DNA of 10,983 bases from Thermoleophilia bacterium (GTDB lineage: Bacteria > Actinomycetota > Thermoleophilia > Gaiellales > Gaiellaceae): the NCBI GenBank assembly GCA_013362295.1, contig JABFWJ010000321.1, forward strand, positions 1-10,983, read 5' to 3'. The notes below the pieces were generated by a model, which ran no database searches, was not told the DNA's origin, and saw only the letters and a list, made by a program, of their open reading frames with translations. Below are positions 6,988 through 10,983 of the stretch, in pieces. Position 1 is the stretch's first letter. Every line of letters begins with the position of its first letter. A program made the position numbers and the translations under genes.

Positions 6988-7009
6988 GTGCTCCAGATTA
7001 CGAGAGCAC
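6988..7009. promoter_or_regulatory. Inverted repeat GTGCTC-N10-GAGCAC upstream of the enolase-like gene
   Basis: The 6-bp arms (6988-6993 and 7004-7009) match exactly. Relative to the proposed leaderless start at 6965 they cover about -23 to -44, the -35 region, where a repressor or activator would act. This could equally be chance, given the short arms. Confidence 0.28.
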
Positions 7010-7027
7010 GCCGAACCTGATTCGGCG
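7009..7027 (-). terminator. Candidate hairpin terminator after the arsR-type gene
   Basis: CGCCGAA (7009-7015) and TTCGGCG (7021-7027) form a perfect 7-bp stem with a 5-base loop. It lies 21 bases past the TAA stop of the repressor gene on the minus strand. The following bases (TGCTCTCGTAATCT) hold only scattered T residues, so it is at best a weak intrinsic terminator or a transcript-end hairpin. Confidence 0.4.
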
Positions 7028-7048
7028 CACCCGAACCAGCTTTGAGCC

Positions 7049-7336
7049 TTAGACCCTCCGGCGTCGCAGGTGCCGCACGAGCGCGTCCAGCCGGTCGTCC
7101 CACTCGGCGCCGGTCTCCGTGAGCCGGTAGCGGGTCTCGCGGCCGCGACGCTCCGACTCGACGAGGCCCGCGCCGGCGAGGGTCGCCAGATGCTTCGCGA
7201 CGGCCTGCCGCGTCATCGGCAGTTCACCCGTCAGCTCGGTGGCGGTCGCGGTGCCGCGCTCGGAGAGGTAGCCGATCACCTGCCGGCGGTTCGGGTCGGC
7301 GAGCGCTCCGAAGACCAGGTTCAGCGGGTCAGACAC
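7049..7336 (-). CDS. ArsR-family winged-helix transcriptional repressor
   Basis: This 95-residue DNA-binding protein is made almost entirely of an ArsR-type winged helix. The opening LVFGALADPNRRQVIGYLSE (7-26) is the family's first two helices, ATELTGELPMTRQAVAKHLATLAGAGLVE (32-60) the helix-turn-helix with recognition helix at about 42-54, and RRGRETRYRLT (63-73) the wing. There is no cysteine, so the classic metal-sensing site is absent and it belongs with the SdpR-like, non-metal members. It is second in the unit: its GTG lies 8 bases inside the end of the SRPBCC gene. Many such pairs have the repressor first, so the order here is reversed. The paired GCAACC-N4-GGTTGC operators in front of the unit are its likely target, giving autorepression and control of the divergent clpP. 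That link is inference. The effector is unknown. Confidence 0.9.
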   Translation of the reverse strand: MSDPLNLVFGALADPNRRQVIGYLSERGTATATELTGELPMTRQAVAKHLATLAGAGLVESERRGRETRYRLTETGAEWDDRLDALVRHLRRRRV

Positions 7337-7667
7337 ACGAGAGCGCGGAGGCCTGCAGATCGAGCGCGGTGCTCCATTGCGGCGACGACTCGATCACGAC
7401 GAGGCGCGTTCCGTCCACGTCGTCGTCCAGGGTGAACTCGACCGCTCCTTCGTCGTCCCACTCGAACGCGAGGCGGCGCTCGGGGTCGATCTCCGTGACC
7501 GTCGCGTGGCGCTCTTCGCCGTTCGACCAGCGAAAGCTCGCCCCGCCGCCCGGCCGCAGGTCGAGGTCGACGTCGTTCGCGAACCAGTCCTCGAGCCGCT
7601 CCGGCTCGGTCAGCGCCTCCCAGACGTCCTCGCGGGTGGCGGGCAGGACGATTTCCTTCCTGATCAT
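7329..7667 (-). CDS. SRPBCC/AHSA1-family ligand-binding-fold protein
   Basis: This 112-residue protein has the START-like SRPBCC fold of the AHSA1 group, often found paired with ArsR repressors. Seen: the opening strand IRKEIVLPATREDVWEALTEPERLEDWF (2-29), the turn LDLRPGGGASFRW (36-48), then WSNGEERHATVTEIDPERRLAFEW and the strand pair VEFTLDDDVDGTRLVVIE. It then ends sooner than the common 140-residue form, without the usual long C-terminal helix. The start is the ATG at 7667, with AGGAGG six bases upstream (7679-7674); the upstream in-frame TTG at 7673 abuts that site and is rejected. The gene leads the two-gene unit and overlaps arsR by 8 bases. Its ligand and role are unknown; a cavity for a hydrophobic molecule is family knowledge only. 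The short end could reflect natural trimming or an old frameshift near 7370. Confidence 0.85.
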   Translation of the reverse strand: MIRKEIVLPATREDVWEALTEPERLEDWFANDVDLDLRPGGGASFRWSNGEERHATVTEIDPERRLAFEWDDEGAVEFTLDDDVDGTRLVVIESSPQWSTALDLQASALSCV

Positions 7668-7669
7668 GT

Positions 7670-7685
7670 GCAACCTCCTGGTTGC
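7670..7685. promoter_or_regulatory. Operator O1: GCAACC-N4-GGTTGC
   Basis: This is a perfect 6-bp inverted repeat with a 4-base spacer. It covers the AGGAGG ribosome site of the SRPBCC gene and the likely start of that transcript, so a bound repressor would block the minus-strand unit. In RNA the arms would place the ribosome site in a hairpin. The same motif recurs 26 bases downstream as O2. Confidence 0.7.
7674..7679 (-). promoter_or_regulatory. Ribosome binding site of the SRPBCC gene
   Basis: AGGAGG on the minus strand with a six-base spacer to the ATG at 7667. It decides the start over the in-frame TTG at 7673. Confidence 0.8.
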
Positions 7686-7687
7686 GC

Positions 7688-7694
7688 TATTGTA
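7688..7694. promoter_or_regulatory. Candidate bidirectional -10 element TATTGTA between clpP and the SRPBCC-arsR unit
   Basis: Reading rightward this gives TATTGT (7688-7693) and reading leftward TACAAT (7694-7689), both good -10 hexamers. They would start transcripts near 7700 and near 7682. It is the most AT-rich spot in the neighbourhood and sits midway between operators O1 and O2. Clear -35 hexamers are not seen in either direction. Confidence 0.5.
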
Positions 7695-7713
7695 TGCAAC
7701 CGACAGGTTGCAT
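7694..7713. promoter_or_regulatory. Operator O2: ATGCAACC-N4-GGTTGCAT
   Basis: This is a perfect 8-bp inverted repeat with a 4-base spacer (GACA). It shares the GCAACC-N4-GGTTGC core with O1 and is centred 26 bases from it. It overlaps one end of the proposed bidirectional -10 element and the likely clpP transcript start. Binding by the adjacent ArsR-family repressor is the simplest reading. Confidence 0.75.
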
Positions 7714-7718
7714 GTTAC

Positions 7719-7724
7719 AGGAGG
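7719..7724 (+). promoter_or_regulatory. Ribosome binding site of clpP
   Basis: AGGAGG lies five bases before the GTG at 7730. It selects this GTG over the GTG at 7736 and over the in-frame ATG at 7712, which lies inside operator O2 and before the site. Confidence 0.8.
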
Positions 7725-7729
7725 TGGTC

Positions 7730-8344
7730 GTGATCGTGGGTTCCGTCGTTCCGATGGTCGTCGAGCAGGACGGGCGCTGGGAGCGCTCGTTCGACATCTA
7801 CTCGCGCCTGTTGCGCGAGCGCATCGTCTTTCTGGGCCAGGAGGTGGACGACCAGATCGCGAACCTGATCGCCGCGCAGCTCCTCCATCTGGATGCTCAG
7901 GATCCGGGCCGCGACATCTTCCTGTACGTCAACTCGCCCGGCGGCTCCGCCTACGCGGGCATGGCGATCTACGACGCGATGCAGTACGTGAAGTCGGACG
8001 TCTCCACCGTCTGCCTCGGCATGGGCATGAGCGCGGGCGCGATGGTGCTCTGCGGCGGCGCGCCCGGCAAGCGCTTCGCGCTGCCGAACGCGAAGATCAT
8101 GATCCATCAGGGCTCGGGTGGCTTCCGCGGCACACCGGCCGACATCCAGATCGCGGCCCGCGAGATCCTCGACATGACGAAGCGGATGGCCGAGATCATC
8201 TCGCGGCATTCCGGCCAGGACGTCGACCAGGTGCTGCGCGACATCGATCGTGACCGTTTCATGTCGCCGGAGGAGGCGGTCGAGTACGGCTTGATCGATG
8301 CGGTCATGGAGCCGCGCGGCGTCGCGGCGGCCCCGTCTGGCTGA
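7730..8344 (+). CDS. clpP: ATP-dependent Clp protease proteolytic subunit, stand-alone copy
   Basis: This 204-residue serine peptidase should assemble into a 14-subunit chamber fed by an AAA+ unfoldase. The catalytic triad is complete: Ser101 in GMGMSAGAMV, His126 in IMIHQGSGG and Asp175 in DRDRFMSPEEA. Also present are the N-terminal loop region VVPMVVEQDGR (6-16), SRLLRERIVFLG (25-36), the substrate-strand motif NSPGGSAYAGMAIYDAM (68-84) and the head-domain helix around 136-160. The C-terminus is short. The start is the GTG after a strong AGGAGG, which yields the usual short N-terminus. No clpX, clpC, tig or second clpP is next to it, unlike typical housekeeping loci. It is instead divergent from an SRPBCC-arsR unit and shares its operator region, suggesting a conditional copy. 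Which unfoldase serves it is not known. Confidence 0.95.
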   Translation: MIVGSVVPMVVEQDGRWERSFDIYSRLLRERIVFLGQEVDDQIANLIAAQLLHLDAQDPGRDIFLYVNSPGGSAYAGMAIYDAMQYVKSDVSTVCLGMGMSAGAMVLCGGAPGKRFALPNAKIMIHQGSGGFRGTPADIQIAAREILDMTKRMAEIISRHSGQDVDQVLRDIDRDRFMSPEEAVEYGLIDAVMEPRGVAAAPSG

Positions 8345-8392
8345 CCGACCCCGTCGACGAGCCGGAGCAGCATCGGCGGCGTTGCAGGAGGC

Positions 8393-8411
8393 CGTTCGCG
8401 CAGCGCGAACG
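8393..8411. repeat. Hairpin-forming inverted repeat downstream of clpP
   Basis: CGTTCGCGC and GCGCGAACG are exact 9-bp inverted arms around a single A, forming in RNA a strong stem with a small loop. It begins 49 bases after the clpP stop and has no following T run. It may act as a transcript-end hairpin between clpP and the next unit, or as a protein site. Confidence 0.4.
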
Positions 8412-8434
8412 CGCCGTGCGGCGGCCTGGTCCGG

Positions 8435-8448
8435 TTGCTGCGCAGCAA
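8435..8448. promoter_or_regulatory. Perfect 14-bp palindrome upstream of the barrel-protein gene
   Basis: TTGCTGC|GCAGCAA is a gapless palindrome 30 bases before the GTG at 8479. Its position suits an operator for the barrel-protein/two-component unit, but no promoter hexamers are visible in this GC-rich spacer. The 134 bases from 8345 to 8478 otherwise contain nothing recognisable. Confidence 0.3.
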
Positions 8449-8478
8449 GCGAAAAGAAGCGACGAGAAGGGGGTGTCC

Positions 8479-8925
8479 GTGCAGGCACTGAGAGCGATCC
8501 CGGCGATCGGGGCTGTCGCGGCGCTCGCCGTGACGACGGGGCACGCGGCGACCGGTCCGGCGCAGATCCGGATCACGGACGTCCAGACGTCCTATGTCTA
8601 CGTCCCGGCGCTGCGACGCCGGACAGGCGCGATCGAGCTCGTCAAGCAGCGCCTCTACAACCCGAGCGTCTCGTCGAGGCCGATCGGACGCTCGACCATG
8701 ATGTGTACGTTCTTCGATCCGCGCGAGCGGACCTGCAGCGGCACGTACTTCCTGCCCAAGGGCTCGCTCGTCGTCTCCGGAACCATCCAATCGCGGCTGC
8801 TCTACGAGATCGCAGTCGTCGGCGGGACGGGGCTGTTCGACAACGCCCGCGGCTCGCTGACCGTCACGTCGACCGGCCTCCGCCCGACGCGGCGCGAAGT
8901 GCTGCTCTTCCGTCTGTCCGGATGA
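8479..8925 (+). CDS. Secreted protein resembling the allene-oxide-cyclase/dirigent barrel
   Basis: The 148-residue product starts with a signal peptide: a short basic start (MQALR), a hydrophobic stretch IPAIGAVAALAVTT and a likely cleavage after GHA near residue 23. The mature part, about 125 residues, reads as a beta-rich barrel: IRITDVQTSYVYV, then CTFF...RTCSGTYFLPKGSLVVSGTIQ, the hallmark-like AVVGGTGLFDNARGSLTVTS and a closing strand REVLLFRLSG. The GGTG-x-[FY]-x-x-ARG-x-x-x-V pattern is what allene oxide cyclase and dirigent-like barrels share. Two cysteines on either side of the FDPRER turn could form a disulfide. The start is the GTG at 8479, with AAGGGGG (8467-8473) upstream; the GTG at 8473 is an alternative adding two residues. 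Its stop overlaps the response-regulator start (ATGA). Bacterial members have no firm function; a binding or sensing role next to a kinase is inference. Confidence 0.7.
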   Translation: MQALRAIPAIGAVAALAVTTGHAATGPAQIRITDVQTSYVYVPALRRRTGAIELVKQRLYNPSVSSRPIGRSTMMCTFFDPRERTCSGTYFLPKGSLVVSGTIQSRLLYEIAVVGGTGLFDNARGSLTVTSTGLRPTRREVLLFRLSG

Positions 8926-9302
8926 CGATGAACCGTCCGAGGATTCTTGTCGTCGACGACGAGCCTCCGCTGCGCGAGCTCGTCATGGTCACGCTCGGAG
9001 ATGCGTTCGTGTGCGACGAGGCAGGGGACGGAGATACCGCGCTCGCCCGTCTCGAGGAGTCACGGTACGACCTGGTGATGCTCGACGTGATGATGCCGGG
9101 CACGAGCGGCACGGATGTCCTCCGTCACATGCGGGAGGACGACGAGCTGCGGGACGTGCCGGTCGTCGTCATGTCGGCGTGGCAGTCGCCGCAGGACGTC
9201 GCCTCGGCGCTCGAGGCCGGCGCGGACCGCTTCCTCGCCAAGCCGTTCCGGATCGACGAGCTCGGCTCCATGGTGCGGGCGCTCGTAGGTCGGTCCGGTT
9301 GA
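8922..9302 (+). CDS. Receiver-only (CheY-like) response regulator
   Basis: This 126-residue protein is a single REC domain with no output domain. Seen: the acidic cluster VVDDE (Asp12, Asp13), phospho-acceptor Asp55 in VMLDVMMPG, the switch Ser85 in VVVMSAW and Lys107 in FLAKPF. All the residues needed for phosphorylation are there. The ATG chosen overlaps the stop of the barrel-protein gene as ATGA; a second ATG at 8928 would remove two residues. Its own stop overlaps the kinase start as TTGA, so the three genes are probably made together. With no DNA-binding part, it must act by protein contact or pass the phosphate on, for example to a histidine phosphotransfer protein elsewhere. Which partner it contacts is not shown here. 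Confidence 0.92.
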   Translation: MTMNRPRILVVDDEPPLRELVMVTLGDAFVCDEAGDGDTALARLEESRYDLVMLDVMMPGTSGTDVLRHMREDDELRDVPVVVMSAWQSPQDVASALEAGADRFLAKPFRIDELGSMVRALVGRSG

Positions 9303-10783
9303 GGAGGCTGTCCCTCGTCGGGCGCGTCGTCGTCTTCGCGGCGACGGTCGCCATCGCGATCGCTGTGATCGTCGCCTCGTCGCTGATCGCGATCTTCTCG
9401 CTGCGCCAGGCCGAGTCGCGTGAGTCGAAGGCGAAGGACATCACGGCGGCGACCCTGAGCGTCGAGAACGTCGGCGTCAACCTCGAGGCGGCGTTGCGCG
9501 GCTACACGCTCACCGCGGACGCGCACTTCTTGACGTTGTTCCAGCAAGCGAAGAAGGCCATGCCTGGGTCGTTCCGGCGTCTGGAGACATTGCTGCAGGA
9601 GGATCGGGAGCAGCTGAGACAAGCCCGCGCGGCGCGACGCTCGCTGAACCGATACGTGATCGACTTCGCCGAGCCGGTGATCGTGATCACGAAGATCGAT
9701 CGGAAGTCGGCGCGCCAGCAGGTTGCGACCGACGAGGATCGGAAGCGGATGAGCTTCGTTCGCGGCGAGCTCAAGCAGATCCTGACCGTCGAGCGAAGGC
9801 GGTCGGCGGCTCGCGCCGCGCACGCACGCGAGGTCGCGCGCTCGTCGATCATCGGCGGCAGCGTCGCGCTCGTTCTCTCCGCCGCACTTGTCCTGCTGTT
9901 CGGGGCCTGGGTCGCGCGGGCGGTGGCGGCCCCGGTGCGCCGCACGTCGGCGGCGGCGGCGCAGGTCGCCGCCGGCCACTTCGAGGTGCGGGTCGAGGAG
10001 CGCGGCGCGGGGGAGGTGGGCGCCCTCGTCGGCGCGTTCAACTCGATGACGCGCGCGCTCGAGCACAGCCGGCAGGAGCTGATCGAGCAGAACGAGCTGC
10101 TACGCGAGAGCGAGGAGCACAAGCGCGACCTGATCAGCATGGTGTCGCACGAGATCCGAACGCCGCTCGCCTCCGTGTGCGGCTTCACGTCGCTGCTGCT
10201 CGAGCGGGAATTTCCGCGGGACGAGGAGCGCCGCTACCTCGAGATCATCGACCAGCAGTCGCGCCGTCTCGCCAGCATCGCGGGCGACTTCCTCGACGTG
10301 CAGCTGCTCGAGGGCGGCGCGCTGAAGCTCGACCGCGCGCCGTTCGACCTCGTCGAGCTCACGCGCGAGCAGGCGCATCTTTTCTTCTCGCATTCGAGCC
10401 ACGAGCTCGAGCTCGAGGTCCCCGACTTCCCCGTCGTCGTGAACGGCGATCGGGACCGGATCGCCCAGGTGATCGGCAACCTCCTCTCGAACGCGATCAA
10501 GTACTCGCCGCCCGGGGCCGAGGTTCGGGTCGTGCTGCAGAACGAAGGCGACGGCGCACGGCTCTCGGTCGTCGACCGGGGCATGGGCATCCCGGTCGCC
10601 GACCAGGTGCGCGTCTTCGAGAAGTTCTACCGCGGCGCGGACGCGGCGTCCGCGGTCGGCGGGACCGGGCTCGGCCTCGCGGTCGCACGCGAGATCGTCG
10701 TGTCGCACGGCGGCGAGATCGACCTCGAGTCCGAGACGAGCCGCGGCTCCACGTTCACCGTGCGGCTGCCCGTCGCCGTTTAG
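9299..10783 (+). CDS. CHASE3-HAMP sensor histidine kinase
   Basis: This 494-residue membrane kinase has an N-terminal helix (about 10-33), an extracytoplasmic helical sensor (about 35-180) resembling CHASE3 with its ALRGYTLTAD motif (65-74), a second membrane helix (about 184-209), a HAMP linker (about 207-260) and a coiled stretch. The HisKA domain follows, with phospho-acceptor His284 in SMVSHEIRTPLAS, then a HATPase domain with N-box GNLLSNAIKYSP, G1 box VVDRGMGIP, F-box FEKFYRG and G2 box GGTGLGLAVAREIV. All catalytic boxes are intact. The start is a TTG overlapping the regulator's stop (TTGA). AGGAGG lies just after it, not before it, so coupled re-initiation is likely. The nearest other candidate, the CTG at 9308, abuts that AGGAGG. 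The response regulator encoded just before is the expected partner, and the secreted barrel protein a possible input. The true signal is unknown. Confidence 0.93.
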   Translation: MRRLSLVGRVVVFAATVAIAIAVIVASSLIAIFSLRQAESRESKAKDITAATLSVENVGVNLEAALRGYTLTADAHFLTLFQQAKKAMPGSFRRLETLLQEDREQLRQARAARRSLNRYVIDFAEPVIVITKIDRKSARQQVATDEDRKRMSFVRGELKQILTVERRRSAARAAHAREVARSSIIGGSVALVLSAALVLLFGAWVARAVAAPVRRTSAAAAQVAAGHFEVRVEERGAGEVGALVGAFNSMTRALEHSRQELIEQNELLRESEEHKRDLISMVSHEIRTPLASVCGFTSLLLEREFPRDEERRYLEIIDQQSRRLASIAGDFLDVQLLEGGALKLDRAPFDLVELTREQAHLFFSHSSHELELEVPDFPVVVNGDRDRIAQVIGNLLSNAIKYSPPGAEVRVVLQNEGDGARLSVVDRGMGIPVADQVRVFEKFYRGADAASAVGGTGLGLAVAREIVVSHGGEIDLESETSRGSTFTVRLPVAV

Positions 10784-10983
10784 TCAGGCGCCGCGCGTAC
10801 TTCTGGGCGCCCGGCGCGCTGCGGCGACGACGCGCTCGACGGCCTGGCGCAGCGGGCCCGGCACGTCGCCGTTGCCGGAGTTGAACCGCCTGTAGGCGGC
10901 GGCGGGCTTGCCGCGGCGCACCTTGAGCCCCGTGACGCCTTCGAAGTCCGGCACGAGCATGATCGAGCGGCGCTTGCCGGCCG
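10784..10983 (-). CDS. C-terminal part of an unrecognised protein, cut by the window edge
   Basis: Sixty-five codons plus the TGA stop are visible in a frame open to the right edge. The translated end reads through SIMLVPDFEGVTGLKVRRGK and RRFNSGNGDVPGPLRQ to a basic, alanine- and arginine-rich tail (AVERVVAAARRAPRSTRGA). I do not recognise the family. Codon use is strongly GC-biased at third positions like the neighbours, which supports real coding. The stop codon abuts the TAG of the convergent kinase gene with no base between them. Confidence 0.6.
   Translation of the reverse strand, partial: AGKRRSIMLVPDFEGVTGLKVRRGKPAAAYRRFNSGNGDVPGPLRQAVERVVAAARRAPRSTRGA

Noticed and set aside
6096..7052. 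Plus-strand open frame opposite the enolase-like gene
   Set aside because: The minus strand has the ordered catalytic residues of the enolase superfamily. The plus-strand product has no motif.
7682..7729. Upstream extension of ClpP in the same frame, including an ATG at 7712
   Set aside because: This ATG lies inside operator O2 and upstream of the AGGAGG at 7719-7724. Family N-termini match a start near the VVPMVVEQ segment, so the GTG at 7730 is preferred.
9011..9298. N-terminal extension of the histidine kinase overlapping the response regulator
   Set aside because: The extension is an Arg/Gly-rich out-of-frame reading of the REC domain. The TTG at 9299 puts the first membrane helix at the N-terminus and makes a TTGA overlap.
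1..10983. Mobile element, prophage, CRISPR array or toxin-antitoxin pair
   Set aside because: No transposase, integrase, terminal repeats, regularly spaced repeats or small toxin-like gene pair was found, and composition is even throughout.

Overview
This window is very GC-rich and gene-dense, with many start/stop overlaps and frequent GTG or TTG starts. It carries an F420-type luciferase-like oxidoreductase and several actinobacterial-style enzymes. Together these suggest a chromosomal segment from a high-GC actinobacterium. A Thermoleophilia-like lineage is my best guess, but that is inference and the sequence alone does not prove it. I see no insertion sequence, integrase, tRNA, rRNA or CRISPR array. 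No stretch longer than about 135 bases lacks a gene.

Layout. (1) 1-1055, minus strand: an FAH-family hydrolase/isomerase gene followed by a HIT-domain gene, joined by a GTGA overlap; the HIT gene runs off the left edge. (2) 1056-1107: a 52-base divergent intergenic region with a perfect 9-bp inverted repeat and candidate overlapping -10 elements. (3) 1108-2130, plus: an LLM-class, probably F420-dependent oxidoreductase. (4) 2197-6013, plus: a three-gene unit of MacB/LolD-type ABC ATPase, an 851-residue FtsX-type double permease and a NUDIX hydrolase, with ATGA overlaps at both junctions. (5) 5985-6965, minus: an enolase-superfamily protein of unassigned specificity whose 3' end overlaps the NUDIX gene by 29 bases. 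(6) 7049-7667, minus: an SRPBCC/AHSA1 protein gene followed by an ArsR-family repressor gene. (7) 7668-7729: a compact bidirectional control region. Two GCAACC-N4-GGTTGC operators flank a near-symmetric TATTGTA element. (8) 7730-8344, plus: a stand-alone ClpP with a complete Ser-His-Asp triad. (9) 8479-10783, plus: a secreted protein resembling the allene-oxide-cyclase/dirigent barrel, a receiver-only response regulator and a CHASE3-HAMP histidine kinase, joined by ATGA and TTGA overlaps. (10) 10784-10983, minus: the C-terminal end of an unrecognised protein.

How the genes may work together. The ABC ATPase and permease form an export or envelope-lipoprotein type transporter, with a NUDIX enzyme translated in the same unit. 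The ArsR protein is the obvious candidate to bind the paired operators, which would place the clpP gene and its own operon under the same repressor. The barrel protein, response regulator and kinase are probably one signalling unit, with the secreted protein as a possible accessory or input to the kinase's extracytoplasmic CHASE3 domain. These functional links are inferences from gene order and DNA motifs.
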